From DATEDA01 sp963827595 (lineage in GTDB: Bacteria > Pseudomonadota > Gammaproteobacteria > Burkholderiales > SG8-39), in the NCBI GenBank assembly GCA_963827595.1, contig CAWHBT010000006.1:186001-250000 (forward strand): DNA of 64,000 bases, read 5' to 3'. Under the pieces are notes generated by a model. That model saw only the letters and a list, made by a program, of their open reading frames with translations, was not told where the DNA came from and ran no database searches. Shown in pieces: positions 33,123-41,953 of this stretch. How positions within the stretch are numbered: position 1 is the first letter of the stretch; each line of letters opens with the position of its first letter. The position numbers were made by a program, and so were the translations under genes.

Positions 33123-34610
33123 GTGGCCGAGTACGACCTCATCATCGTCGGCGCGGGAAATGCTGCACTGTGCGCAGCGCTGTCGGCACGCGAGACGGTC
33201 CAGCGGATCCTGGTGCTGGAACGGGCGCCGGAGGACGAAGCCGGCGGCAACTCGCGCTTCACTGCCGGGGCGATGCGGGTCGTCTACAACGGCGTCGAGG
33301 ACCTGAAAAAGCTGATCCCCGACCTCACGCCCGACGAGATCGGGCGCACCGACTTCGGCACCTACACCGCCGATCAGTTCTTCGACGACATGGGCCGGAT
33401 CACGCAGTACCGGTGCGATCCCGACCTGACCGAGATTCTGGTCCGGCGGAGCTTCGACGCGCTCGCGTGGATGAAGACGAAAGGCGTGCGCTTCGTGCCG
33501 ATCTGGGGACGTCAGGCGTTCAAGGTCGACGGCCGGTTCAAGTTCTGGGGCGGGCTGACCGTCGAAGCCTGGGGCGGCGGACCGGGGCTGGTCGAGGCGT
33601 TGACCAAGGCGGCGCGCTCGCAAGGGATCGAGATCTGGTACTCCGCGCGCGCGTCCGAGCTCATCCACGACGATGACGGCGTGCACGGCGTGCGCGTCAA
33701 GCGGGCGGGAAAGACCGTCGACGCCCGAAGCAAGGCCGTCGTCCTCGCCGCGGGCGGGTTCCAGGCAAACCCCGAATGGCGGACGCGTTATCTCGGACCC
33801 GGCTGGGAACTTGCGAAGGTCCGCGGCACGCGCTTCAACACCGGCGACGGCATCAAGATGGCGCTCGACGTTGGCGCCGGCGCGGTCGGCAACTGGTCCG
33901 GGTGCCACGCGGTCGCGTGGGAGCGTAACGCGCCCGAGTTCGGCGATCTCGCTGTGGGAGACGCGTTCCAGAAGCACAGCTACCCCTGGGGGATCTACAT
34001 CAACGCCGACGGCAGGCGGTTCGTCGACGAGGGCGCCGATTTCCGGAACTACACGTACGCCAAGTATGGCCGCGTGGTGCTGATGCAGCCGGGGCAGTTC
34101 GCGTGGCAGGTCTTCGACAAGAAGGTCATCCACCTGCTGCGCGACGAGTACCGCATCAAGCAGGTGACGAAGCGGACGGCGAACACGCTCGAGGACCTCG
34201 TCAAGCAGCTCGACGACGTGGATGCCGAGGCGGCGCTCGCCGAGATCAAGGCGTACAACGCCGCGGTCCGCTCGGAGGTGCCGTTCAACCCGAACGTCAA
34301 AGATGGGCGGGGCACTGTCGGTTTGGCCGTGAACAAGTCGAACTGGGCCAACACTATAGATGCGCCGCCGTTCGAGGCGTACGCGGTGACCTGCGGGATC
34401 ACCTTCACTTTCGGCGGGTTACGCATCAATACCGATGCGCAGGTCCTCTCGACCGATGGCGACCCGATCCGTGGGCTGTATGCCGCCGGCGAGCTCGTCG
34501 GTGGCATCTTCTACTTCAACTACCCGGGCGGGACGGGCCTCACCAATGGCTCGGTGTTCGGCCGGCTCGCCGGGGCGAACGCGGCGCGGTTCGCCGGCGC
34601 GACCGGCTAG
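33123..34610 (+). CDS. TcuA-like FAD-dependent tricarballylate dehydrogenase family protein
   Basis: Flavoprotein of the fumarate reductase/succinate dehydrogenase family, 495 residues. It has the N-terminal FAD motif (DLIIVGAGNAALCAA), the GGNSRFTAGAMR segment typical of TcuA, and the C-terminal GLYAAGELVGGIFYFNYPGGTGL. GTG at 33123 is the start and lies 4 bases after the Bug gene. Real tricarballylate use would also need TcuB and TcuC, which are absent, so the substrate could be another carboxylate. Confidence 0.85.
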   Translation: MAEYDLIIVGAGNAALCAALSARETVQRILVLERAPEDEAGGNSRFTAGAMRVVYNGVEDLKKLIPDLTPDEIGRTDFGTYTADQFFDDMGRITQYRCDPDLTEILVRRSFDALAWMKTKGVRFVPIWGRQAFKVDGRFKFWGGLTVEAWGGGPGLVEALTKAARSQGIEIWYSARASELIHDDDGVHGVRVKRAGKTVDARSKAVVLAAGGFQANPEWRTRYLGPGWELAKVRGTRFNTGDGIKMALDVGAGAVGNWSGCHAVAWERNAPEFGDLAVGDAFQKHSYPWGIYINADGRRFVDEGADFRNYTYAKYGRVVLMQPGQFAWQVFDKKVIHLLRDEYRIKQVTKRTANTLEDLVKQLDDVDAEAALAEIKAYNAAVRSEVPFNPNVKDGRGTVGLAVNKSNWANTIDAPPFEAYAVTCGITFTFGGLRINTDAQVLSTDGDPIRGLYAAGELVGGIFYFNYPGGTGLTNGSVFGRLAGANAARFAGATG

Positions 34611-34617
34611 GGATGTC

Positions 34618-35904
34618 CTAGCCCGTGCCGTTCAGGGCGAAATCGTAGAGCTGGTAGCTCTTGAGCGTCGCCACCGCCGCCCGCATGCGGTACTCCTCGT
34701 TCAGCGGGCGGTTGATGATGATCGGCACCTTGGCTTCGGCAACGCCGCCGTGTGTCCGCAGGCGATGGCCCGCGAGCCCCCTGAGATCGTGCTCGGCCTC
34801 GGCCCCGCCGATGCACACGTCGGCGCGCGAGATCACCGCCACGTCGCCTTCGCGGTCGGGCGGAAGCTGGAACAGGCGGCAGACGTTCGCCTTGTCGAGC
34901 ACCTGCTCGACCCCGTCGATGGCGGCGATCGCCTCGATCACCCGCTGCGGCGACGCCTTGCCGGTGCACCACACGCGTACGAAGCCGCCGAGCGCGCCGT
35001 GATGGCCGACAAACGCGTCGGTGATCGGGCAGATGACCCGGGTGTCGCCCTTGCCGAAGCGCTCGTCCAGGATGTCCTGCAGCCAGATCACGTTCGGCCG
35101 GCCGGCGGCGTCGGACTTGTCGTTCATGCCGTGGTCGGCGGTCAGCGCGACCGTCGCGCCGAGCTCCGCGAGGCGGCCGAAGCGCGCGTCGATCTCGCGA
35201 TAGAAGCGCCGCGCTTCGGGTTCCTCCGGCGCGTACTTGTGCTGCACCCAGTCGGTGAGCGAGAGGTAGAGGAGGTCGGGGCGGTCACGCTCCAGGAGGC
35301 GAATGCCCGCCTCGAGGACGAAGAGCGAGAGCTCCATCGAGTACATGTCCGGCTGCGGCATGCCGACCAGGGCGAGGACGTTCTCGATGCCGTTCTCCTT
35401 CAGCGTCGCCTGGCTGGCAAACTCCGACGAGAACGAGGCGTTGCCGTTCGTGACGTCGAGGTTCTTGCCGAGCTGGCGCCGCAGCTTGTCCTTGGCGGTG
35501 ATCGAGATCACCTTCGCCCCGGCGGCCGCGAACCTCGAAAGGATCGTGTCGCCGCGCAGCAGCTCCGGACCGGTCATCACCACCGGCTTCCCGGTCGCGG
35601 TGTCGAGATAGTAGTTCCCGGAAATGCCGTGCCTGGCGGCCGGCGTCCCGGTGATGATCGACATGTTGTTGGGGCAGGTGAAGCTCGGCATGGTCCCGTC
35701 CGCGACGGTGCTGAAGCCGTCGCGGATGAAACGCGCGATGTTCGGCACCGTGCCGTCGGGCAGGAACTGGCGGAGGTACGCGGGGTCCCCGCCGTCGATG
35801 CACACCACTACGAGCGGCTGCCGCGGCCAGCGGTACCGGACGCCGTTTGCTTCCACCAGGGGCCGACCCGCCGTGCTCGCCATGTCCGTCTGCAATCCTT
35901 TCAC
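34618..35904 (-). CDS. phnA: Phosphonoacetate hydrolase
   Basis: Alkaline-phosphatase superfamily enzyme that cleaves the C-P bond of phosphonoacetate to acetate and phosphate. The product is 428 residues (421 from the internal ATG at 35883). The metal and nucleophile motifs match the family: VVCIDGGDPAYL, the nucleophile Thr in PSFTCPNNMSI, LTADHGMNDKSDA and LRTHGGVAEAKVP. It converges on the TcuA-like gene with 7 bases between. No phosphonopyruvate or transport genes are nearby. Upstream there is a 304-base gap. Confidence 0.87.
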   Translation of the reverse strand: MKGLQTDMASTAGRPLVEANGVRYRWPRQPLVVVCIDGGDPAYLRQFLPDGTVPNIARFIRDGFSTVADGTMPSFTCPNNMSIITGTPAARHGISGNYYLDTATGKPVVMTGPELLRGDTILSRFAAAGAKVISITAKDKLRRQLGKNLDVTNGNASFSSEFASQATLKENGIENVLALVGMPQPDMYSMELSLFVLEAGIRLLERDRPDLLYLSLTDWVQHKYAPEEPEARRFYREIDARFGRLAELGATVALTADHGMNDKSDAAGRPNVIWLQDILDERFGKGDTRVICPITDAFVGHHGALGGFVRVWCTGKASPQRVIEAIAAIDGVEQVLDKANVCRLFQLPPDREGDVAVISRADVCIGGAEAEHDLRGLAGHRLRTHGGVAEAKVPIIINRPLNEEYRMRAAVATLKSYQLYDFALNGTG

Positions 35905-36109
35905 CCGGTTGTTGCGGTTTCGTTATCCCGTCGCGTGCGACGGCTCCTCCGGCGGCGGCGGCGGCGGCGTGCGGGCGCTCGCGCCCGCTCATCGCGTGCG
36001 GGAGAAGCCCTGTGTCAGCGGAGAAGGCCTGCAGTGTAAACGCCTTGCGACCGGCCTGCGGCCCCACCGAGATGCGGTGACTGAGGCCGCGCTCGGCGGA
36101 CGTACCAAA
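35905..36109. other. Intergenic region upstream of phnA
   Basis: No gene is seen. This part should hold the minus-strand promoter for phnA, but I find no convincing -35/-10 pair. A run of GGC/GCC triplets (about 35950-35970) gives low-complexity sequence. Confidence 0.4.
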
Positions 36110-36140
36110 GAGAAGCCCCGCCGCAAGGGCGGGACTTTCC
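36110..36140 (-). terminator. Rho-independent terminator-like hairpin after the lipoprotein gene
   Basis: On the minus strand CCCGCC and GGCGGG form a 6-bp GC stem with a 5-base loop, followed by a CTTCTCTTT stretch. It lies about 70 bases downstream of the lipoprotein stop at 36209. Confidence 0.6.
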
Positions 36141-36208
36141 CAATCGCACTTTAGCAGCCCGAAGAGACCGCGGGAGCGCGGCGCATTCCCGCGGCCCGAA
36201 ATGCGCGG

Positions 36209-36892
36209 TTACTTCACCGCGAAACAGTAGAGTAGACCGGCCCCGCCCGTCTTCACCAGGATCTCCTGCGTGCAACCCAGCGAGGGGTGCGAGGAGTTCC
36301 AGGACTTCGCCCACGCGTTGTCGATCGGGCCTGCGAGGTCGTGATGACCCACCATCGCCGCGCCGTCGGTTCCGCTCTTGGTCCAGTTTCCGCAGGTCAT
36401 GTCGGCAAACGGAGTCCCCGCGAAGGCGGTGCCGTCGGGCCGCGAGCCGGTCAAGATGTCGTGCGTGTTGGGCTTCTCGGTGCGGCCGTTCACGAGGTTG
36501 CCTCTTTCGTCCAAGGCCGTCTGCTTGTTGAGGCCGCTGCTCGGCGAGTGCAAATCCTCGACACTCCTGGCGACCATGACCCCCTTGGCGTTGTGCCACG
36601 GGCCGGTGCCGATCCGATCGCGTGCATTGATGAACTTCGGGTCGTTGAGCGCTGGTGCCTGCGTGCTCAAGTAAGCGCGCCACGTGCGGCTGCCGGCACC
36701 CGCCGCCCTGGCGAGCGACTGGCAGTACTGGTCCGCACCCTCGAGGCCGCCCAGGTCACCTCCCTTTCCGGGCCCTTTGCTAGTGACGAAAAACGTCATG
36801 TTCCCGGGGCCCGGCTCCCGGTCAGTCGCGCAGCCGAACAGGATCGACAAACCGGTGATCGCCAACAACGTCCGTTGCATCGTGCCGTACAT
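36209..36892 (-). CDS. Putative lectin-like lipoprotein
   Basis: The product is 227 residues. It starts at an ATG with a strong GAGGAGGT site. The signal peptide (LLAITGLSILFGC) ends in a lipobox Cys at about 21. The mature part has MTFFVTSKGPGKGGDLGGL, then ADQYCQSLA, TWRAYLST, NARDRIGTGPWHNAKG, MTCGNW, and ends in GAGLLYCFAVK. These Cys/Trp-rich segments recall small C-type-lectin or endostatin-like folds in secreted bacterial proteins, but I cannot name the family with certainty. It appears monocistronic, with a terminator downstream. Confidence 0.78.
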   Translation of the reverse strand: MYGTMQRTLLAITGLSILFGCATDREPGPGNMTFFVTSKGPGKGGDLGGLEGADQYCQSLARAAGAGSRTWRAYLSTQAPALNDPKFINARDRIGTGPWHNAKGVMVARSVEDLHSPSSGLNKQTALDERGNLVNGRTEKPNTHDILTGSRPDGTAFAGTPFADMTCGNWTKSGTDGAAMVGHHDLAGPIDNAWAKSWNSSHPSLGCTQEILVKTGGAGLLYCFAVK

Positions 36893-37141
36893 GAAGACCT
36901 CCTCTCGGTTCTATTGCAGTTGTGCCCGCGTGCGGCCAGGAGCTGAGCGCCCGGTGTCGGCCGCTGCGACACCAACGGATTCTGCCAGCCAGTTATTCCA
37001 AGCGTGCCGGCAAAGACGTGCGCCGGTCGGTCCCGTGGCTCTCAGAACGGATACGGTGTCGCCCGGTCCTGGATCGTCACCCACTGCCACTGAGATAATC
37101 GCGGCCGGGAGCGCGGCGCGCCCGCAACAGGAGGATTCGCG

Positions 37142-38155
37142 ATGCCCGCATTCGATGCGATTCGCCGGCGGCTGCTCGCCTCGGCCGCCGCCGCGACGGC
37201 AGTCGGCGTCCTGCCGCGCGCCCGCGCGCAGGCGTTCCCGTCGCGCAACATGCGCGTCGTCATCCCGACGGCACAAGGCGGCGGCGCGGATCGCCTCGCC
37301 CGCGTGTTCGACGACTTCTGGGGGCCGCTGCTCAAGACCCGCTTCGAGTACGGCTTCTTCCCCGGCGCGGCCGGGCAGGTCGGCTACGAGGTGTACCTCA
37401 ACCGCCGCGAGAAGGACGGCCACAACCTGCTCTTCGGGAACATGGGCCCCGAGATGCTGATGTACGCGCTGCAACGGCCGCCGTACCGCTTCCCCGAGCA
37501 GTATCAGTATTTCTGCCGGCTCGACGTCGACGACAGCATCGTCTTCGTGCGCCGCCAGAGCCGCTTCCAGAAGATCGAGGACCTCGCCACCGAGGCGCAG
37601 CGGCGGACGGTCACGGTCGCGGTCAGCCGGCTGCCGCATCCGGCGTCGATCGGCATGCTCGCCCTCGGCGACGCGGTCAAGGCGAAGTTCAATCTGGTGC
37701 CCTACGGTGGCGGCAACCCGACCATGGTCGCGGTGATGAACGGCGAGGTCGACTCCGGCGCGCTGCCGCTCGCGGGGATCGCCGCGCTCGGGGGCGAGAT
37801 GCGCGTCCTCGGCGTGTTCAACGACGACAACCGGCTGGGGCGCTACACGAACAGTGCGCCGTCGGTGAACGCGGTGTTCGCCACCCGGATCCCGGCGCTC
37901 TATTCCTCGCGGGCGTGGGCCATCCACACCGAAGTGATCGACCGGTTTCCGGACCGCTTCGCGCTGCTCGAACGGACGGCGAAGCAGGTCTTCGACAACC
38001 CGGCCTACAAGGAGGCCTACGCGAAGACCGGCGCGCCGATCGAGTCCATCCAGTACGGCGACCGCGACGTCTGCACCCGGTACGCCAGGGCGATGGTCGA
38101 GCTGGCAAACGAGTACCGCTCGCTGCTCACGGCCAAGGGTTCGTCGAAGACTTGA
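37142..38155 (+). CDS. tctC: Tripartite tricarboxylate transporter substrate-binding protein (TctC-like)
   Basis: Periplasmic binding protein, 337 residues. The N-terminus has a twin-arginine-like RRRLLASAAAATAVGVLP segment cut near residue 30, unlike the Sec signal of the Bug protein at 32162. Mature motifs include FPSRNMRVVIPTAQGGGADR and FFPGAAGQVGY. An AGGAGG site precedes the ATG. It begins a tctCBA operon, so it has its own membrane partners. The substrate is probably a di- or tricarboxylate; not determinable from sequence. Confidence 0.9.
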   Translation: MPAFDAIRRRLLASAAAATAVGVLPRARAQAFPSRNMRVVIPTAQGGGADRLARVFDDFWGPLLKTRFEYGFFPGAAGQVGYEVYLNRREKDGHNLLFGNMGPEMLMYALQRPPYRFPEQYQYFCRLDVDDSIVFVRRQSRFQKIEDLATEAQRRTVTVAVSRLPHPASIGMLALGDAVKAKFNLVPYGGGNPTMVAVMNGEVDSGALPLAGIAALGGEMRVLGVFNDDNRLGRYTNSAPSVNAVFATRIPALYSSRAWAIHTEVIDRFPDRFALLERTAKQVFDNPAYKEAYAKTGAPIESIQYGDRDVCTRYARAMVELANEYRSLLTAKGSSKT

Positions 38156-38157
38156 CC

Positions 38158-38661
38158 GTGCCGCCGCAACGATCGTCCGGGAGCAAGGAACCGCTCGGCG
38201 CCGACCTCGTGATCCCGGCGCTCGCGCTGGCGTTCGCGGTCTACTTCTTCGTCTCGATCGCCGACCTCGCCTGGGAGGCCAAGGCGAACGGCGTGCTGAT
38301 CGGCACGATCCTGGTGGTGCTCGTCGCGATCCAGCTCGTGCGCGTCGGCGCTCGGGTTGTGCGGGGAAGCGCGAACCTTCGCCTCGAGCGCCTCTGGCAG
38401 CCGCGCGAGGCGCTACTGAAGCGCATCGGCCTGGTCCTGATCACCGTGGCGTTCATAGTCGCGATCCGCTGGCTCGGCCTGACGCTCGCCCTCTTCCTCG
38501 CGCTCGCCGCCGCGCTGTACCTCATGGGAGTGAGGAAGCCCGCCCACCTCGCCCTGGTGCCCCTCGGCGTTGCCGCCGCCGCCTACGGCCTCTTCATCGC
38601 CGCCCTCGACTCGGACCTTCCGCGCGGGCCGGTCGAGCAGCTGCTCGCAGCCCTGTTCTAG
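38158..38661 (+). CDS. tctB: Tripartite tricarboxylate transporter TctB family protein
   Basis: Small membrane subunit, about 167 residues with four predicted helices (near 18-35, 43-60, 88-120 and 125-145). There is no ATG; the GTG at 38158, two bases after the tctC stop, is chosen, and a TTG at 38152 overlapping that stop is possible. It is followed by tctA after 7 bases. Confidence 0.88.
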   Translation: MPPQRSSGSKEPLGADLVIPALALAFAVYFFVSIADLAWEAKANGVLIGTILVVLVAIQLVRVGARVVRGSANLRLERLWQPREALLKRIGLVLITVAFIVAIRWLGLTLALFLALAAALYLMGVRKPAHLALVPLGVAAAAYGLFIAALDSDLPRGPVEQLLAALF

Positions 38662-38668
38662 GCCGGCC

Positions 38669-40186
38669 GTGAGCACGGCGTTTCTCCTCGACCAGTTCGC
38701 GACGCAGTTCGGCCTGTGGTGGGTGATCTGGCCGGCGATCCTGCTCGGCATCATCGTCGGGATCCTGCCGGGGTTCAGCCCTCAGAACACGCTGATCATG
38801 CTGCTTCCGCTGACCCTGGCGGTGCAGGTCGAGGTCGCGATGGCGTTCATGATCGCGCTGTACTGCGCCAACCACCTCGCCGGCGGGATCCCCGCGATCC
38901 TGGTGAAGATCCCGGGATCGGGCGGCGCGGCCGCGACGACGCTCGACGGCTATCCCATGACCCGCAAGGGCCAGGCGCAGCAGGCGCTGGTGCTGTGCTT
39001 CACCGCGTCGGTCTTCGGCGGGCTGATCACCACGCTGGCGACGATCGCGGCGCTGCCGTGGCTCTCGCAGCTCGGGCTGTACCTGCGCTCGGTCGAGATG
39101 GTCGTCGTCATGCTGTTCGGCCTGACCCTGATCGCAGTGGTTGCGGCGAAGGACGTGCTAAAGGGGCTGATCGCCGGGTTCTTCGGGCTGCTGATCGGGG
39201 TGATCGGGACCGATCACATCTACAACACGCCGCGCGCGACCCTGGGCTTCCTAGAGCTCTACGACGGTGTCCCGCTCGTCCCGGCACTGATCGGGCTGTT
39301 CGCGATCTCGGAGGCGCTGGTGATGGTCGAGGAGAAGATGATCGTCGCCGAACCGGGCCGCACGGCGCAGGCGCGCTGGGCCGGGACCGTCGCGGGCCTG
39401 CGGCTGTCGCTCCAGCACTGGTGGCAGATCGTCTGGACGGCCTTCGTCGGGCTGGTGATCGGCATCATCCCCGGCGCCGGCGCGAGCGTCGCGGCGTTCG
39501 TCGCCTACCAGCAGTCGCGCCTCTGGTCGAAGCATCCCGAGCTGTACGGCACTGGCATACCCGAAGGAGTCATCGCGCCCGAAGCGGCGAACAACGGCGT
39601 CACCTCGGGCACGCTCGTCCCGATGATGGCGCTCGGCGTGCCCGGGGGCAGCACCGCTGCGGTGATGATGATCGTCCTTCAGTATCACGGCATGGTGATG
39701 GGGCCACGCCTCTTCGCCACCGACCCAGGGATCGCGTACGGGGTGTTCGTCTCGATGGCGGTCGCCTACGTCTTCATGATCCTCACGATCCTGCCGCTCG
39801 CCCGGTACATGTCGCGCATCGTCCTGATTCCGACGGCTTATCTCGCCCCGGTCATCGTCCTGGTCACCATCGTCGCGGCGTTCGGCGAGCGGCAGTACCT
39901 CTTCGACATGGCGCTCGCGCTCGTCTTCGGCGTGATCGGCTACGTCGCGCACAAGACGAACTACCACGTCACCGCGATCCTGATCGGCATCATCCTCGGC
40001 CCGGTGTTCGAGCAGTACCTCGTCCGGGCGCTGCGCATCTCGGAGGGCGACGTCACGATCCTGTTCTCGTCGCCGCTGGGGAACGTGCTGTGGGCGCTGC
40101 TCGCGCTCTCGCTCGCGTTGCCGGCCTGGCGCGGCTACCGGCAGCGCAAAGCGCTCGCCGCCGCGCAGTTCGGCGACGAACGTTAG
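38669..40186 (+). CDS. tctA: Tripartite tricarboxylate transporter permease TctA
   Basis: Large 10-12-helix permease, 505 residues from the GTG at 38669. It has the TctA signatures: GIIVGILPGFSPQNTLIML near the N-terminus, KIPGSGGAAATTLDGYPM, GIIPGAGASVAAFVAYQQ, and VIAPEAANNGVTSGTLVPM. It ends the tctCBA operon. It converges with the amidohydrolase gene, from which it is separated by a minus-strand terminator. Confidence 0.95.
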   Translation: MSTAFLLDQFATQFGLWWVIWPAILLGIIVGILPGFSPQNTLIMLLPLTLAVQVEVAMAFMIALYCANHLAGGIPAILVKIPGSGGAAATTLDGYPMTRKGQAQQALVLCFTASVFGGLITTLATIAALPWLSQLGLYLRSVEMVVVMLFGLTLIAVVAAKDVLKGLIAGFFGLLIGVIGTDHIYNTPRATLGFLELYDGVPLVPALIGLFAISEALVMVEEKMIVAEPGRTAQARWAGTVAGLRLSLQHWWQIVWTAFVGLVIGIIPGAGASVAAFVAYQQSRLWSKHPELYGTGIPEGVIAPEAANNGVTSGTLVPMMALGVPGGSTAAVMMIVLQYHGMVMGPRLFATDPGIAYGVFVSMAVAYVFMILTILPLARYMSRIVLIPTAYLAPVIVLVTIVAAFGERQYLFDMALALVFGVIGYVAHKTNYHVTAILIGIILGPVFEQYLVRALRISEGDVTILFSSPLGNVLWALLALSLALPAWRGYRQRKALAAAQFGDER

Positions 40187-40188
40187 GG

Positions 40189-40227
40189 GAAAGAAAAAGC
40201 CCGCGCGGAAGCGCGTCCCGCGCGGGC
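40189..40227 (-). terminator. Rho-independent terminator of the amidohydrolase gene
   Basis: GCCCGCGCGG (40199-40208) and CCGCGCGGGC (40218-40227) form a perfect 10-bp stem with a 9-base loop. On the minus strand it is followed directly by TTTTTCTTTC. It lies 17 bases after the amidohydrolase stop and could also slow plus-strand transcripts from tctA. Confidence 0.9.
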
Positions 40228-40244
40228 CCGTCGGTTGCGCCGGA

Positions 40245-41771
40245 TCAGGCCTTCTGGATGTAGCCGTAGGCGCGGTTGGAGCGATCCGGACCGTTGCGCT
40301 CGTAGATGTCCTTGTAGTAGGCGACCTTGTCGTTCTGCAACGCCGCCCGCTGCTTGGGCGAGTAGCCGTAGAGCCGGGCGTTGTTCCCGCCGAGGATCGC
40401 GGTCTTGACCGGCCCGTCGGCCGGACCCATCGGCGCGAAGCCGTACTTCTTCTGGATGTCCTCGGGGATCTCGAGCCGGCGCAGGGCCTCGATCTGCCAC
40501 TGCGGCGAGCCGGTCCACAGCGCATCCGTGCCCCAGCAGACGTGATCGGCGCCCATGCCCTTGATCATCGCGCCCAGCATGAACGCGCACACCCGCGGCT
40601 CGGCCATCGTGCTGTGAGCGAAGATCTGGCCGAGGTCCGCATACACGTTGTTGACGCCGTGTTGCTTGGGAATGTCGGCGAGGTCGGTCACCCAGTCGAC
40701 GCGGCCGGTGCGTTCGAGCTGCGCCCAGGCGTTCGCCGCCGTGCCACCGGGACCCGCGATCCACCGGTAGGCCGAGTGGTAGATCACGAAATTGAGCTGC
40801 GGCCAGTCCTTCGCGGCCTTGCCGACGTCGTCGACGTTGCAATAGCCGAGCAACTGCGGGAACTGCGCCTCGACCGAGGGCGGGAACAGCCCCTTGTGGA
40901 TGCAGACGTTCTTGAGGCCCGGGCGATCCGGGTACTTCGCCATGGCCTTCACCAGCTTCTCGTAGAACGGGTACATCAGCTTCTCGTCGTCGAGCCGGAA
41001 CGGCCACTTGGAGAGGTGCTTGTTGGTGTTGTCGCCGATCGTGTAGCCCTTCCACGAATCGGGCTTGAGCCGTTCGTTCTGCTCGTCGATCGCCTCGAGC
41101 CAGCCCACCCAGCCGGGGGTGAAGATGGCGTGGGAGTACATCCGCCGGGTGCCGGACTGGCTGTTGATCTTCTCCCGCGCGTCGGACTTCATGTCGTTGG
41201 TGAGGAAGGAGAACTTCGGATCCACCGAGTAGGAGCCGCTGATGCACGCGACCTTGGTGTCGCTGTCGAGGAAGATCTCCTTGAAGTAGTTCGGGAACTT
41301 GAGATCGTCGATGGTCTGCGGCTTGCCCACCAGCGTCGGGTTCCAGCCCGCCTTGCCGACCGTCTCCCGCTGGGCCACGAACGCCCGGATGGGGGTGTCG
41401 TCGCGCAGATAGTGGGTATGCATGTCCATCACGAACTGGTCCTTGAGCGAGTCCGAGCGCGCCTGCGCGAGCTCGATGTCCCGCTCCTCGCCGCGGGCCA
41501 CGTCGTACATCCGGCCGTGGGTCTCGTTCATCGCCACGAACGCCGCCGCCATGCCGGCGGAGGTCTTGAAGAACTTGCGGCGGCTGATGCCGTGATGCTT
41601 GGCGAGCTTCGTCCCGAGCGTCTTGACGCGCGCCTCGAACTCGCGCTGCTTCGGGGTCTGCGGGCCGGGCATGAACTCGTCGCTCGACAGCGCCTGCACC
41701 GGGATCGGCGACGGGAAGAGCGATTCCGCGCCGGCAAGTTTCTCGAGTTCCTGGTCAGTCAGAAAGCCCAT
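40245..41771 (-). CDS. Amidohydrolase-family protein with internal Tat-like motif
   Basis: TIM-barrel metal-dependent hydrolase of the amidohydrolase_2 (decarboxylase-like) type, 508 residues. Metal ligands are suggested by MDMHTHYL near residue 113, YHSAYRW, and CWGTDALW near 400. Residues 1-60 form a polar N-terminal extension, followed by SRRKFFKTSAGMAAAFVAM, which looks like a twin-arginine signal placed internally. If functional it would direct export despite the long leader. It is transcribed alone with a clear terminator. The substrate is unknown; the amidohydrolase_2 family often acts on aromatic acids. Confidence 0.85.
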   Translation of the reverse strand: MGFLTDQELEKLAGAESLFPSPIPVQALSSDEFMPGPQTPKQREFEARVKTLGTKLAKHHGISRRKFFKTSAGMAAAFVAMNETHGRMYDVARGEERDIELAQARSDSLKDQFVMDMHTHYLRDDTPIRAFVAQRETVGKAGWNPTLVGKPQTIDDLKFPNYFKEIFLDSDTKVACISGSYSVDPKFSFLTNDMKSDAREKINSQSGTRRMYSHAIFTPGWVGWLEAIDEQNERLKPDSWKGYTIGDNTNKHLSKWPFRLDDEKLMYPFYEKLVKAMAKYPDRPGLKNVCIHKGLFPPSVEAQFPQLLGYCNVDDVGKAAKDWPQLNFVIYHSAYRWIAGPGGTAANAWAQLERTGRVDWVTDLADIPKQHGVNNVYADLGQIFAHSTMAEPRVCAFMLGAMIKGMGADHVCWGTDALWTGSPQWQIEALRRLEIPEDIQKKYGFAPMGPADGPVKTAILGGNNARLYGYSPKQRAALQNDKVAYYKDIYERNGPDRSNRAYGYIQKA

Positions 41772-41829
41772 GACGTCCTCCTTTGGTGTGCGGGCGGGTG
41801 TCCCCGGTCTAGCCAGAGTCGTATGCGCC

Positions 41830-41859
41830 TATATAGTCCAAGTAAACGCCGAATGTCGA
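41830..41859 (-). promoter_or_regulatory. Candidate promoter of the amidohydrolase gene
   Basis: On the minus strand TCGACA (41854-41859) is followed after 18 bases by TATATA (41830-41835), 58 bases before the start codon. It stands out as an AT-rich patch in a very GC-rich region. The match is moderate. Confidence 0.4.
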
Positions 41860-41953
41860 GCGATTCATCCGCCGCGCGCCGGGGCGAAACCGCCGTGCCA
41901 GCGGGTTTTGCGCACCGCGGCAAAACGCTCCGGGCCGCGGGCCGGCGCGAAAC

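Noticed and set aside
34611..34617. Terminator between the TcuA-like gene and phnA
   Set aside because: Only 7 bases separate the two stops and no stem with a U-run is present.
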